Source of the DNA: Colivivens sp963626085
Lineage (GTDB): Bacteria; Bacteroidota; Bacteroidia; Bacteroidales; Bacteroidaceae
Length of the DNA: 64,000 bases
Reading direction: 5' to 3'
Assembly: GCA_963626085.1 (NCBI GenBank)
Contig: CAVFVJ010000019.1
Coordinates: 15,419 to 79,418 of the forward strand
The position numbers and the translations under genes are program-made. A model generated the notes under the pieces. The model had not been told where the DNA came from. It was given only the letters and a program-made list of their open reading frames with translations, and searched no databases. Below are positions 35,468 through 45,779 of the stretch, piece after piece (positions within the stretch are counted from its first letter, which is position 1; each line of letters starts with the position of its first letter).

Positions 35468-36373
35468 CTACTTCTTCTTTGAACTGAACACGGAGAAATG
35501 CACATAACGTGAAGGGTTCAGCCGCAAGTCCTCAAGTAACATTGATGCATTACATACAGCCGAATCAAGGTGTGTGTAGAGTGCATCGTCACCCAGGAAT
35601 CGACCGAGGGAACTGCATGGATTATTGAGCCGATTGGTGAATAGGCGCAGTTCATCCAGCGTAGAATTGGCAGTAGCCAACGTTTCGTTGGCATTAGCTG
35701 CAATATTTGCGATGTTTACCTCCTTCAGATTCTCCGTCGTTTGTTCTAGATTTGCACACACGACAGTTGCTTGATGCACCAACTGTGGTATTTCATTTCC
35801 AAGTATTGTATTCACGCCATCGGTAGTAGTCTTCAAGTTGGCTGTAACAGTTTCGATGTTATGGACAGAAGCCTGCAATGCAGGGTCATTGACCAGTGTA
35901 TTGACTGCAGTTAAGATTGAATCTATTTTAGGAATCATTATCGACAGTTGCGGTATCAGCTGTCCTACAGAAGCCATTAAGTCCTCACTGCCTGTCCCAG
36001 CAATTGTATCACCTACAGCAAGCAGACAGTCGGGGTTCTTTCCCAATATTATGTTAAGTTTGGGCGACCCAAGCATATCCTTTGATATATTGGCACTACT
36101 ATTTGCTGGCAGGACAAAACCTTCGTCGAGCTCAACTGCCACAGTCAAAGACTGTTTCCTTGCGTTATAGGTAATGTCCTTCACCATTCCTATGTTCATT
36201 CCATTTGCAATTACCTCACCCGATTTCATCAATCCACCTACATTGTTCATCTCCACATAATACACATTGTCGGTGCTTGTCAATTTCAATCCTTTAAGGA
36301 AATTGATACCCAAATACACAAGTGCCAATGCGAGTATCACTGTTATGGCTATCTTTATCTCTTTTGATTTCAT
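35468..36373 (-). CDS. MCE-domain (MlaD-like) lipid transport protein
   Basis: This 301-residue protein has one N-terminal membrane anchor (IAITVILALALVYLGINFL) and an MCE domain at about 35-115 (YYVEMNNVGGLMKSGEVIANGMNIG and DMLGSPKLNIILG). A helical C-terminus follows. MCE proteins form hexameric rings that pass lipids between membranes; this is the likely partner of MlaE-MlaF encoded 14 kb away. It lies 13 bases after the amidase gene, an arrangement seen in other Bacteroidetes. Confidence 0.92.
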   Translation of the reverse strand: MKSKEIKIAITVILALALVYLGINFLKGLKLTSTDNVYYVEMNNVGGLMKSGEVIANGMNIGMVKDITYNARKQSLTVAVELDEGFVLPANSSANISKDMLGSPKLNIILGKNPDCLLAVGDTIAGTGSEDLMASVGQLIPQLSIMIPKIDSILTAVNTLVNDPALQASVHNIETVTANLKTTTDGVNTILGNEIPQLVHQATVVCANLEQTTENLKEVNIANIAANANETLATANSTLDELRLFTNRLNNPCSSLGRFLGDDALYTHLDSAVCNASMLLEDLRLNPSRYVHFSVFSSKKK

Positions 36374-36386
36374 ACACTATTATCGT

Positions 36387-37562
36387 TTATTGTTTCTTTT
36401 TCCATTCGTTTATTGCTTCGCTAGTATTCATCTTCACACCATCCTTAAAAGCTACGATAAACGCATCTGGAAAGTCCTCTGCTATCTGCCGTTTAAGTTT
36501 AAGAATCTCTCTATAGTCTGTCGTAGAGCCGTAAGTATATTTGTACACATCCCCTTCCTTGAACGAGTCCGATTCAAGACCTTTGAAATGGGTACTGCCT
36601 GGTATCAGATTCTTCTTGGAAGTCAGAATCTGAATCTTGAATACAGGAGCGGCATCTGTCGCCACAGGAGCGACTGCATCAGAAGGCTTTATAAGAGTAT
36701 CACGTTCCTGTGCCATTTCTACGGATTCTACCTCTTCCTGCTCTACCAGGGCATCTATCTTCTCCAGTTTTGACATTCGTCCCGTATGCATGGTCTTGTA
36801 TCTAGAAATGGCATTGTAGATACACTGTGCCATGACTGTCCTGCCCTCATCGCTCATAAGGAAACGCTCTTCTGCTGGAGTGGATATAAAACCCACCTCC
36901 AAGAGCACCGAAGGCATATAAGTAAGTCGCAGTACGGCAAGATTCGCCTGCAGCACGCCCATGTCTTTTCGTCCTCCGCTCTTCACCATCTCTTCTTGTG
37001 CTAGTTTTGCGAAGTTGACACTCTCCTTCATGTCACGGTCCTGCATCAGTTCAAACATGATTTCACTTTCAGGCGAATTGGGATTCATAAAACTATATTT
37101 CTGCTCACCGTCAGCCTCAAACTGAATCACAGAGTTCTCACGTTTCTCAACTTCAAGGTTAGTAGCAGCAGTACGCAGGGTCAAAGTATAGGACTGCACC
37201 CCCATCGGCTGCCTGGCAGCATTTCGCTCAATGGCGTTCGTATGGATACTGACAAAGAGATCTGCCTTGGCCTTATTGGCAATGTTTGCACGCTCATCAA
37301 GTTTCACGAACACGTCACGGTCTCTAGTATATAACACCCTCACGTCCGGACAATTCAGTTTCAGCAATTGCCCCACCTTGAGGGTAATGGCAAGATTTAT
37401 ATCCTTCTCTCTATTGGACGCTGGCCGTCCAACCGCCCCTGCATCATGTCCTCCGTGTCCAGCATCAAGACAGACTAGGAATTCCTTGTTTTGTGCGTAC
37501 AGCACATTACCATGTATCGACACCAGCAGTTGGATGCAGACTATCATCAATAATCGTCTCAT
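36387..37562 (-). CDS. N-acetylmuramoyl-L-alanine amidase (Amidase_3)
   Basis: The ATG at 37562 gives 391 residues with signal peptide MRRLLMIVCIQLLVSIHGNV; a longer frame to 37688 is rejected because it passes the -7 box. The zinc hydrolase motifs are VCLDAGHGGHDAGA (first His), NREKDINLA (Glu), VSIHTNA (second His) and SVLLEVGF (catalytic Glu). A SPOR-like C-terminal region (VFKIQILTSKK onward) may bind denuded glycan strands at the septum. It cleaves the stem peptide from peptidoglycan during division, and shares an operon with the MCE gene. Confidence 0.93.
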   Translation of the reverse strand: MRRLLMIVCIQLLVSIHGNVLYAQNKEFLVCLDAGHGGHDAGAVGRPASNREKDINLAITLKVGQLLKLNCPDVRVLYTRDRDVFVKLDERANIANKAKADLFVSIHTNAIERNAARQPMGVQSYTLTLRTAATNLEVEKRENSVIQFEADGEQKYSFMNPNSPESEIMFELMQDRDMKESVNFAKLAQEEMVKSGGRKDMGVLQANLAVLRLTYMPSVLLEVGFISTPAEERFLMSDEGRTVMAQCIYNAISRYKTMHTGRMSKLEKIDALVEQEEVESVEMAQERDTLIKPSDAVAPVATDAAPVFKIQILTSKKNLIPGSTHFKGLESDSFKEGDVYKYTYGSTTDYREILKLKRQIAEDFPDAFIVAFKDGVKMNTSEAINEWKKKQ

Positions 37563-37585
37563 TCGTATGTATGTATAATCACATG

Positions 37586-37593
37586 CAAAGGTA
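37586..37593 (-). promoter_or_regulatory. -7 promoter box for the amidase-MCE operon
   Basis: TACCTTTG on the minus strand, 24 bases before the amidase ATG, supports the start at 37562. Confidence 0.5.
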
Positions 37594-37675
37594 CAACAAT
37601 TGTGCGAAACAGAGATAGTCTTTTGGAGGAAAGGAGAAAAAAACAGGAGTATGCACGTATCTGTATAAAAATTAC

Positions 37676-37683
37676 TATCTTTG
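37676..37683 (+). promoter_or_regulatory. -7 promoter box for the YD-repeat-like lipoprotein gene
   Basis: TATCTTTG, 80 bases before the start at 37763 on the plus strand. It is divergent from the amidase promoter. Confidence 0.45.
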
Positions 37684-37762
37684 CACACGAACTAATTGGA
37701 CAACCCACACAAGTGAGCATAGCAAAAGTCCATTGCTCACTTTCATAAAGCAAGAACAGACA

Positions 37763-38533
37763 ATGAGTAAATGGTTGACATATGGAGTGCTTTGTGTTAT
37801 GCTGTGTACTGTGGGATGTGGAGGGAAGCATACTGGGCTCGAAGACAAACAGACTGACGCAGACTCATCCGAAAGTATAGGAAAAGCAAAAATAAAAAGC
37901 ATCCATGAGGAGTGCTGGAACTTCTCACACGGTAGCTACGGAGAACTAAGCTACAAGGAGACCATCGAATACCTTGAGAATGGGCTGGAGAAGAGTCTGA
38001 GAATCAAGTACGGCAATGGAACATCCTCCGTAACCACGTTCATTTACAAAGACGGACGACTGGCAACGCGCAAACAAACGATGACAGACGGACAGTCTTT
38101 TTCCATTTGCTATGCCTACGATGACAACGGACGTGTCAAACAGATATCTGATGCGTCACGAAACAACCCCATAGAACGATATGAATACAACGAGAAGGGA
38201 CAGATTACATGGAAGTATTCCTATGACGGAGAATCAGACAATCCGCTGTACGCCAATCACTACGAATACGACAAGGACGGACATCTGTCACTGGAAACGC
38301 AATACAACGAGAATGGGGAGGAACTTTTGGAGAAGCACACCCTCCTGTACGGCGAAGATGGGTTACTACACAAAGAAGAGTTTCTCGGACGCTTCGACGG
38401 TGACATATCCATAACATACGAGTATACAGACTTTGACGACGAAGGCAACTGGACCATATGCATAAAAAGGGAAATACACGATGACGGTAACGAATATAAG
38501 TCGAAAACCGTGCGCAAGTACATTTATTACTGA
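37763..38533 (+). CDS. Lipoprotein with YD/RHS-like repeats
   Basis: From the ATG at 37763 there are 256 residues with a lipoprotein signal (lipobox CTVGC). The body has about five repeats with alternating YxYDxxGR-like cores (CYAYDDNGRVKQIS, YEYNEKGQITWKY, YEYDKDGHLSLET, YTDFDDEGNWTI), as in RHS/YD-repeat or MORN-like Bacteroidetes lipoproteins. The repeats suggest an extended beta structure on the cell surface or in the periplasm. It stands alone between amidase and valS. No specific function is known. Confidence 0.8.
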   Translation: MSKWLTYGVLCVMLCTVGCGGKHTGLEDKQTDADSSESIGKAKIKSIHEECWNFSHGSYGELSYKETIEYLENGLEKSLRIKYGNGTSSVTTFIYKDGRLATRKQTMTDGQSFSICYAYDDNGRVKQISDASRNNPIERYEYNEKGQITWKYSYDGESDNPLYANHYEYDKDGHLSLETQYNENGEELLEKHTLLYGEDGLLHKEEFLGRFDGDISITYEYTDFDDEGNWTICIKREIHDDGNEYKSKTVRKYIYY

Positions 38534-38621
38534 GTTTCAGCCTTCATTGTAGTGACTGCGGGTACATTTTGCAGTCAAAGTCACACAGACAAAGGAAAAA
38601 TGCACATTGTACGGAATCAAT

Positions 38622-38653
38622 TTTGCACAAGCAAAAATTTTATAGTACCTTTG
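38622..38653 (+). promoter_or_regulatory. Promoter of valS-glycogen operon
   Basis: TTTG at 38622-38625 and TACCTTTG at 38646-38653 are 20 bases apart. The predicted leader is about 50 nt. Confidence 0.65.
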
Positions 38654-38710
38654 CAAACAAATTTGAAAGTAAGAAGAATAAGGATAAAACATTCATACTA
38701 ATTAGATATT

Positions 38711-41443
38711 ATGGATTTAGCTACGAAATACAACCCTTCCGAAGTGGAAGGCAAGTGGTATCAGCATTGGCTGAGCCACAAATTGTTTTCAAGTAAGCCC
38801 GACGAACGCAAACCATACACTATAGTTATCCCCCCTCCAAACGTTACAGGAGTTTTGCACATGGGGCATATGCTCAACAACACCATCCAGGACATACTCG
38901 TGCGTAAGGCACGCCTTGACGGGAAGAACGCATGTTGGGTACCTGGAACAGACCATGCCAGTATTGCGACCGAGGCGAAGGTGGTGAACAAACTTGCGGA
39001 GCAGGGAATCAAGAAACGCGATTTGTCACGAGAGGAGTTCCTAAAACATGCATGGGCATGGACAGACGAGCATGGGGGCATTATCCTCAAACAACTGCGC
39101 CGATTGGGTGCGTCATGCGATTGGGATCGCACTGCATTTACGATGGACGATGTTCGCAGTGAGAGCGTTTTGAAAGTATTCGTAGACCTATACGAGAAGG
39201 GACTCATATATAGAGGGTTGCGGATGGTTAACTGGGACCCTAAGGCACAGACCGTATTGTCTACAGAAGAGGTTATCTACCGTGACGAGAAATCCAAACT
39301 TTTTTACCTCCGTTACTACGTGGCAGATGCAGACACCAACCCAGTTGTTCCCACTGGCTGTGATGGAGAGGTGCTCCATCAAGATACAGACGGAAGGTAT
39401 TACGCTGTGGTAGCCACCACACGCCCAGAAACCATCATGGGTGACACTGCCATGTGCATAAACCCTAAGGACCCGAAGAACCAGTGGTTGCATGGTCACA
39501 AGGTAATTGTTCCATTGGTCGGCAGAGCCATTCCGGTAATCGAGGATCGCTACGTTGACATTGAATTCGGTACGGGATGTCTGAAGGTGACACCAGCTCA
39601 TGACATCAACGACTATGCCCTCGGCAAGACTCACAACCTGGAGACAATCGATATATTCAATCCTGACGGTACCATATCGGACGCATCTGCACTGTACGTT
39701 GGCATGGACCGCATGGACGTACGCAAACAGATTGCGAAAGACCTTCAAGAAGCGGGTCTGATGGAGAAGATAGAGGACTACGAAAACAAAGTGGGCTACA
39801 GCGAACGCAACCAAGACACAGCGGTCGAGCCTCGCCTCTGCAAACAATGGTTTCTCTCCATGAAACATTTCGCCGACATAGCCCTTCCTCCTGTTCTCGA
39901 AGGCAAGATTAAGTTCTATCCCACTAAGTACGTCACCACGTACCGCAACTGGTTGGAGAATATACAAGACTGGTGCATCTCACGCCAACTCTGGTGGGGA
40001 CACCGTATACCAGCCTATTTCCTGCCGATAGCGGAAGGAGAAGAAGAGAAGTACGTAGTGGCACTGACCCCAGAAGAGGCACTGGAGAAAGCACACGAAA
40101 TACAAGGTTACGAGAATATCACTATAGATCAGCTCACACATGACGAGGACGCATTGGACACATGGTTCTCTTCATGGTTGTGGCCTGTAAGCCTATTCGA
40201 TGGAATCAACCACCCGGACAACGAAGAGATAAAGTACTACTACCCTAGCGACACGCTGGTCACAGGACCAGACATCATCTTCTTTTGGGTAGCACGCATG
40301 ATCATGGCTGGCGAGGAATATATGAAAGATGTGCCTTTCCGCAATGTGTACTTTACAGGAATAGTCCGCGACGAATTAGGCCGCAAGATGTCCAAGAGCT
40401 TAGGCAACTCTCCTGACCCTATCGGGCTCATCGACAAGTATGGTGCCGATGGTGTGCGCATGGGAATGCTGTTGGCTGCTCCAGCAGGAAACGACATTTT
40501 GTTCTCTGAAAGTCTGTGCGAACAAGGACGTAACTTCTGTAATAAGATATGGAATGCATTCCGTCTGGTCAAAGGTTGGGAGGTGTCAGACACGCTGGAA
40601 CAACCGATAAGCAATGCCAAGACAATCTCATGGATGAACGCCAAGATAAAGACAGCAGCAACTGAGGTAGACGAACTGTACAGTAAATTCCGTCTGAACG
40701 AAGCACTGATGACCGTCTTCCGTCTCTTCACAGACGAGTTCTCTGGTTGGTATCTTGAAATGATCAAACCTGCATACCAAGCACCCATTGACAGTGCCAC
40801 ACTCAACGCTACATTGGACTTTTTCGAGCAATTGATGAAAATCATACATCCGTTCATGCCGTTCATTACGGAAGAGTTGTACCAGAACATCAAGGAACGC
40901 AAAGATGGAGACAGCATCATGGTATCACTGCTGAAAGTGGAAGCACAGACAGAAACCGACAGACAAATCATCGCACAATATGAGGAGGCTAAACAAATCA
41001 TCTCTGGAGTACGTGCTGCACGACAGAGCAAGAATATCTCTCCGCGTGAGCAACTCACACTTGAGGTTGTGCTGACATCTGAAGAGGAACGCAACATAAC
41101 CAAATGCCCTGCCATCGGGCCTGTTATAAGGAAAATGGCAGGATTGTCCGAGATACAATATGTGCAGTCAAAAAGCGAGGGAACCTCAGCTTTCCTTGTC
41201 AGCACTACTGAATACGCAGTACAACTTGGCAGTCTAATTGATGTCGAAGCTGAAGTAAACAAAATGGAGGCTGAAGTAAAACGGTTGGAAGGTTTTCTTA
41301 TAGGAGTCAAGAAGAAACTGTCAAACGAACGATTTGTGGCGAATGCACCAGCTCAGGTGGTTGAACTGGAGAGGAAGAAGCAAGCTGATGCTGAGACAAA
41401 GATATCCACGCTGAAAGAAAGTATCGCATCACTAAAAAAATAA
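38711..41443 (+). CDS. valS: Valine--tRNA ligase
   Basis: ValRS (910 residues) charges tRNA-Val. The HIGH-type motif appears as HMGHMLNN near 52 and the KMSKS motif within GRKMSKSLGNS near 560. The CP1 editing domain, the WDPKAQTVLS segment, the anticodon-binding domain and a C-terminal coiled coil (EVNKMEAEVKRLEGF) are in order. It is followed after four bases by a glycogen synthase gene, an unexpected pairing. Confidence 0.98.
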   Translation: MDLATKYNPSEVEGKWYQHWLSHKLFSSKPDERKPYTIVIPPPNVTGVLHMGHMLNNTIQDILVRKARLDGKNACWVPGTDHASIATEAKVVNKLAEQGIKKRDLSREEFLKHAWAWTDEHGGIILKQLRRLGASCDWDRTAFTMDDVRSESVLKVFVDLYEKGLIYRGLRMVNWDPKAQTVLSTEEVIYRDEKSKLFYLRYYVADADTNPVVPTGCDGEVLHQDTDGRYYAVVATTRPETIMGDTAMCINPKDPKNQWLHGHKVIVPLVGRAIPVIEDRYVDIEFGTGCLKVTPAHDINDYALGKTHNLETIDIFNPDGTISDASALYVGMDRMDVRKQIAKDLQEAGLMEKIEDYENKVGYSERNQDTAVEPRLCKQWFLSMKHFADIALPPVLEGKIKFYPTKYVTTYRNWLENIQDWCISRQLWWGHRIPAYFLPIAEGEEEKYVVALTPEEALEKAHEIQGYENITIDQLTHDEDALDTWFSSWLWPVSLFDGINHPDNEEIKYYYPSDTLVTGPDIIFFWVARMIMAGEEYMKDVPFRNVYFTGIVRDELGRKMSKSLGNSPDPIGLIDKYGADGVRMGMLLAAPAGNDILFSESLCEQGRNFCNKIWNAFRLVKGWEVSDTLEQPISNAKTISWMNAKIKTAATEVDELYSKFRLNEALMTVFRLFTDEFSGWYLEMIKPAYQAPIDSATLNATLDFFEQLMKIIHPFMPFITEELYQNIKERKDGDSIMVSLLKVEAQTETDRQIIAQYEEAKQIISGVRAARQSKNISPREQLTLEVVLTSEEERNITKCPAIGPVIRKMAGLSEIQYVQSKSEGTSAFLVSTTEYAVQLGSLIDVEAEVNKMEAEVKRLEGFLIGVKKKLSNERFVANAPAQVVELERKKQADAETKISTLKESIASLKK

Positions 41444-41447
41444 CCAT

Positions 41448-43109
41448 ATGGCAAAAGAGGAACTTGCGCCCAAATACATCTTTGCAGCATCGTGGGAGGT
41501 ATGCAACAAGGTCGGAGGAATCTACACCGTGCTCTCCACCCAAGCAAAGACATTGCAGGAGAAATTTCCCAATAGAATCATCTACATTGGTCCAGACTTC
41601 TGGATCGGCAAGGAGAATCCACTGTTCAAGGAGAACAAACAACTGCTTGCCAAATGGAAGAGGTCTGCACGTAACGAGGGACTGAACATACGTATCGGAC
41701 GTTGGAATATTCCAGGGGGACCTATTGCAGTCCTTCTTGACTTCACTCCGTTACTCCGTGACAAGGACAAAATCTACTGGTGGGCATGGGATAATTTTAA
41801 GGTGGACTCACTGAACGCTTATGGCGACTACGATGAAGCCTCCATGTTCGCATACGGTGCTGGACGTGTGGCGGAAAGCTACTACAAGTTCTTTGGGCTT
41901 ACAGCAGAAGATAATGTAGTCTTTCAGGCACATGAATGGATGACATGCCTCGGAGCACTTTACCTACAGAAGGCTGTTCCGGGAATCGCCACTGTTTTCA
42001 CGACACACGCCACAAGCATCGGACGCAGTATCGCCGGCAACAACAAACCTCTCTATGACCATCTTTGGGACTACAACGGAGACCAAATGGCAATGGAACT
42101 CAACATGCAGGCGAAACACTCGATAGAGAAGCAGACTGCACATCACATCGACTGTTTCACCACCGTCAGCGACATCACCGCAACTGAATGCAAGGCTCTG
42201 CTCGAAAAAGAACCAGACGTGATACTGACCAACGGATTTGAGAACGATTTCGTTCCAGCCCAGGGCCAACCTTTCAATCTTGCACGAAAGAGAGCGCGCA
42301 AGATAATGCTCAATGTCGCTAACAAGCTTCTCGGAACAGACCTCAAAGACGATACCATCATTATCAGCACTGGAGGACGTTACGAATACAAGAACAAAGG
42401 TATAGACCTTTTAATCGACTCTCTAAATCGTCTACGTCTTGACGATACTTTCAAAAAAGACGCGCTTGTGTTCATCAACGTACCAGCATGGATCAAAGGT
42501 CCCCGAACAGACTTACAGAAGCGGTTAGAAGACAAGCAGAAAGAGATCGTTCCATGCGGAGACCCACGAATCACCCATAATCTGTACAATCAAGAGCAAG
42601 ACCCAATCCTCAGCCAGATGAACTGGCTCGGTCTGCAGAACCGCAATGAAGACCATGTAAAAGTGATTTTCGTACCTTGCTACCTCGATGGTAAGGACGG
42701 TATCTTCAACAAGCACTACTATGACCTATTAATAGGTAATGATCTCTGTATCTACCCTTCTTATTATGAGCCATGGGGCTACACCCCGACAGAAAGCGTG
42801 GCGTTCCATGTTCCATGCATCACGACCGACCTCGCAGGATTCGGACTGTGGGTCAACTCTATAAAAGGATCTAACAGTAAATTGAGCGACGGGGTAATGA
42901 CCATCCACAGAACAGACGGGAACTTTGTTGAAGCCGCCGAAGCCATCAAGTCTACCATCATTGAGTTCTCCGAGCAGGACAAGACCCATATTTCCAAGAT
43001 ATGCAGAAAAGCCGCAGGCATAGCAGAGAAAGCACTGTGGGTTCACTTTATAGAGAACTACTATAAAGCGTTTGAGATAGCTATTAATAACAGAAACAAA
43101 AGACTATAA
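41448..43109 (+). CDS. GT3-type glycogen synthase
   Basis: This 553-residue enzyme resembles eukaryotic glycogen synthases (family GT3) rather than GlgA: the opening FAASWEVCNKVGGIYTVLSTQ is the GT3 N-terminal signature. A UDP-glucose-using catalytic half follows, with YPSYYEPWGYTPTESVAFHVPCIT in the C-terminal domain. Bacteroidetes are known to use this type. It adds glucose to the non-reducing ends of glycogen. It sits four bases after valS and three bases before the phosphorylase, so synthesis and breakdown share a transcript. No branching or debranching enzyme is nearby. Confidence 0.93.
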   Translation: MAKEELAPKYIFAASWEVCNKVGGIYTVLSTQAKTLQEKFPNRIIYIGPDFWIGKENPLFKENKQLLAKWKRSARNEGLNIRIGRWNIPGGPIAVLLDFTPLLRDKDKIYWWAWDNFKVDSLNAYGDYDEASMFAYGAGRVAESYYKFFGLTAEDNVVFQAHEWMTCLGALYLQKAVPGIATVFTTHATSIGRSIAGNNKPLYDHLWDYNGDQMAMELNMQAKHSIEKQTAHHIDCFTTVSDITATECKALLEKEPDVILTNGFENDFVPAQGQPFNLARKRARKIMLNVANKLLGTDLKDDTIIISTGGRYEYKNKGIDLLIDSLNRLRLDDTFKKDALVFINVPAWIKGPRTDLQKRLEDKQKEIVPCGDPRITHNLYNQEQDPILSQMNWLGLQNRNEDHVKVIFVPCYLDGKDGIFNKHYYDLLIGNDLCIYPSYYEPWGYTPTESVAFHVPCITTDLAGFGLWVNSIKGSNSKLSDGVMTIHRTDGNFVEAAEAIKSTIIEFSEQDKTHISKICRKAAGIAEKALWVHFIENYYKAFEIAINNRNKRL

Positions 43110-43112
43110 AAA

Positions 43113-45677
43113 ATGAAAATCAAAGCAAGTAATGCCAACACTCCAAACTGGAGAGACATTGTAGTAAACACTTCACTGCCGACCGAGTTACAGCCACTCG
43201 ACGAGATGGCTCACAACATGTGGTGGGCTTGGAGCCATGAAGCCAAGGAACTTTACAAAGCCATGGATGCAAATCTGTGGCATGATGTGCAGCAGAACCC
43301 TGTGCTGATGCTCTCACGCATGAATTATAAGAAACTACAGGAACTCGCAAGCGACAAGAAATTCCTTGCACAGATGAATTCGGTATATAAGGAATTCCGT
43401 TCTTATATGGATGTACAGCCAGACATGACACGTCCATCGGTTGCTTACCTGTGTATGGAATATGGTTTGAACCACGTACTGAAAATCTACTCAGGTGGTC
43501 TCGGTATCCTTGCCGGAGACTTCATCAAGGAAGCCTCCGACTCAAACGTACGCATGTGTGCGGTAGGATTCCTGTACCGCTTCGGTTATTTCACCCAAAC
43601 CCTCTCTATGGATGGTCAACAGGTAGCTAACTACGAGGCACAGAACTTCGCACAACTACCTATAGTACGTCAACTTGACAAGGACGGCAACCCGATGGTT
43701 GTGGATGTGCCTTACAATAACTATACTGTACATGCCTTCGTTTGGCGTGTCAATGTTGGTCGAGTAAGTCTCTACCTACTCGATACAGACAACGAACTCA
43801 ACAGTGAGTTCGACCGTCCTATCACACACAGTCTTTACGGTGGTGATTGGGAAAACCGCATCAAGCAGGAAATCCTCCTTGGTATCGGTGGCGTGCTCAC
43901 ACTAAAGAAACTGGGAATCGAGGCAGACATATACCACTGCAACGAGGGACACGCTGCACTGTGCAACGTACAGCGTCTCGTTGATTACGTAAGCCAGGGA
44001 TTCACCTTCAACCAGGCTCTCGAACTTGTACGCACATCATCACTCTATACAGTACACACACCGGTGCCGGCAGGACACGACTACTTTGACGAAGGACTCT
44101 TCGGCAAGTATATGTCAGGCTATCCGTCACAGCTCGGCATCTCATGGGATGAGTTCATGGGTATGGGACGCGTGAACCCGGACGACAAGAGTGAACGTTT
44201 CTGTATGTCAACCTTCGCATGCAACACCTGCTCATGGGTGAACGGTGTCAGCTGGCTCCACGGAAAGGTGTCAAGAGAGATGTTCTCCGGTATATGGAAA
44301 GGCTATTTCCCGGAAGAACTGGACAACGTGGGCTATGTCACCAACGGAGTACACTTCCCGACATGGTGCGCCACCGAATGGCGTGAGCTTTATGCGAAAT
44401 ATCTCCCGAAGACATACTACCAAGACCAAAGCAACGAGGAACTGTGGCAGTCTATCTACAACGTCCCCGACAACGAGATATGGGAAACACGCAAGGCACT
44501 CAAGGTGAAACTGTTCGATTACATCAAGGAGCAGTTCCGCGAGGACTGGCTGAAGCACCAGGGCGACCCTTCACGTATCGTCTCTATCCTTGAGAAGATC
44601 AATCCGAACGCCCTCACCATCGGTTTTGCACGCCGCTTCGCAACATACAAGCGTGCACACCTGCTCTTCTCCGACCTCGACCGACTCTCACGTATCGTCA
44701 ACAACCCCGAGCACCCTGTACAGTTCCTGTTTGCAGGTAAGGCACACCCACACGACGGTGCAGGCCAGGGTCTGATAAAGAAGATCTACGAGATAAGCCG
44801 TCGTCCAGAGTTCCTGGGCAAGATTATCTTCCTCGAGAACTACGACATGAAGCTTGCGCGCCGTCTGGTGACAGGTGTCGACATCTGGATGAACACTCCG
44901 ACCCGTCCGCTGGAGGCTTCTGGCACATCAGGAGAGAAAGCCATCATGAACGGTGTGCTCAACCTGTCGGTACTCGACGGATGGTGGCTGGAGGGCTACC
45001 GCGAAGGTGCCGGATGGGCGTTGACAGACAAACGCACATACCAGAACCAGGATCAGCAGGACCAGTTGGACGCAGCCACTATATACAGTCTGCTTGAGAA
45101 CGAAATCCTGCCGCTCTACTATGCAAACGGAAACGGTTACAGCGAGGGATGGATAAAGACCATCAAGAACTCAATCGCACACATCGCTCCACGCTTCACC
45201 ATGAAGCGTCAGCTCGATGACTACTACAGCAAGTTCTACCATAAATTGGCAGACCGCCGCGAGGTACTCTTCGCAGACAACTGCGCGAAGGCCAAGGAAA
45301 TCGCCCTCTGGAAGGAGACTGTAGCAGAGCGTTGGGACAGCATAAAGGTCGTTTCTACGGAAAAGGAGCCGGAGATGCTTGCCGGCAACGTGGCGACAGG
45401 AAAGACATACAAGGTAAGTATCAGTGTCGACGAACAGGGACTTGACGACGTGGTCGGCATTGAACTCGTCACCCTGTGCAATGACGTGGACGGAAAACTG
45501 CACATCGCCAAGGTTGAGCCGTTCAAGGTCGTGAAGCGTGAAGGCAACATCTTCTTCTTCGAGGGAGATCACTCAATGGAGGTGGCTGGAGACTTCAAGG
45601 TTGCATACCGTATGTATCCCAAGAACTCCGACCTGCCGCACCGCCAGGACTTCTGTTACGTGAAGTGGTTCAACTGA
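43113..45677 (+). CDS. glgP: Alpha-glucan (glycogen) phosphorylase
   Basis: This 854-residue GT35 enzyme releases glucose-1-phosphate from glycogen. It belongs to the alternative phosphorylase subfamily with an N-terminal extension (LPTELQPLDEMAHNMWWAW). The core follows with AYLCMEYGLNHVLKIYSGGLGILAGD, YHCNEGHAAL and IGFARRFATYKRAHLLFSD. The C-terminal pocket is seen in TRPLEASGTSGEKAIMNGVL. Codons are strongly biased to C-ending forms, unlike several neighbours, which suggests high expression. It ends the valS operon before a clear terminator. Confidence 0.96.
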   Translation: MKIKASNANTPNWRDIVVNTSLPTELQPLDEMAHNMWWAWSHEAKELYKAMDANLWHDVQQNPVLMLSRMNYKKLQELASDKKFLAQMNSVYKEFRSYMDVQPDMTRPSVAYLCMEYGLNHVLKIYSGGLGILAGDFIKEASDSNVRMCAVGFLYRFGYFTQTLSMDGQQVANYEAQNFAQLPIVRQLDKDGNPMVVDVPYNNYTVHAFVWRVNVGRVSLYLLDTDNELNSEFDRPITHSLYGGDWENRIKQEILLGIGGVLTLKKLGIEADIYHCNEGHAALCNVQRLVDYVSQGFTFNQALELVRTSSLYTVHTPVPAGHDYFDEGLFGKYMSGYPSQLGISWDEFMGMGRVNPDDKSERFCMSTFACNTCSWVNGVSWLHGKVSREMFSGIWKGYFPEELDNVGYVTNGVHFPTWCATEWRELYAKYLPKTYYQDQSNEELWQSIYNVPDNEIWETRKALKVKLFDYIKEQFREDWLKHQGDPSRIVSILEKINPNALTIGFARRFATYKRAHLLFSDLDRLSRIVNNPEHPVQFLFAGKAHPHDGAGQGLIKKIYEISRRPEFLGKIIFLENYDMKLARRLVTGVDIWMNTPTRPLEASGTSGEKAIMNGVLNLSVLDGWWLEGYREGAGWALTDKRTYQNQDQQDQLDAATIYSLLENEILPLYYANGNGYSEGWIKTIKNSIAHIAPRFTMKRQLDDYYSKFYHKLADRREVLFADNCAKAKEIALWKETVAERWDSIKVVSTEKEPEMLAGNVATGKTYKVSISVDEQGLDDVVGIELVTLCNDVDGKLHIAKVEPFKVVKREGNIFFFEGDHSMEVAGDFKVAYRMYPKNSDLPHRQDFCYVKWFN

Positions 45678-45700
45678 CAACCACATATCCATTACCTACG

Positions 45701-45732
45701 ACAAAGGCACTGCAACATTGCAGTGCCTTTGT
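45701..45732. terminator. Terminator between glgP and DUF4270, probably bidirectional
   Basis: A 14-bp perfect stem (45701-45714 with 45719-45732, arm ACAAAGGCACTGCA) with a 4-base loop lies between two convergent genes. Confidence 0.85.
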
Positions 45733-45779
45733 CATATCATCGGAAGACGACTGGCAATCGCCTGATGTCGAAGTCCCTG

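Noticed and set aside
38553..38577. Hairpin GACTGC/GCAGTC after the YD-repeat lipoprotein as a terminator
   Set aside because: Short stem with an 11-base loop and no T run, so it is too weak to call.
40240..41310. A 356-codon minus-strand frame
   Set aside because: Antisense shadow of valS with Ser/Arg-rich composition and no recognisable domain.
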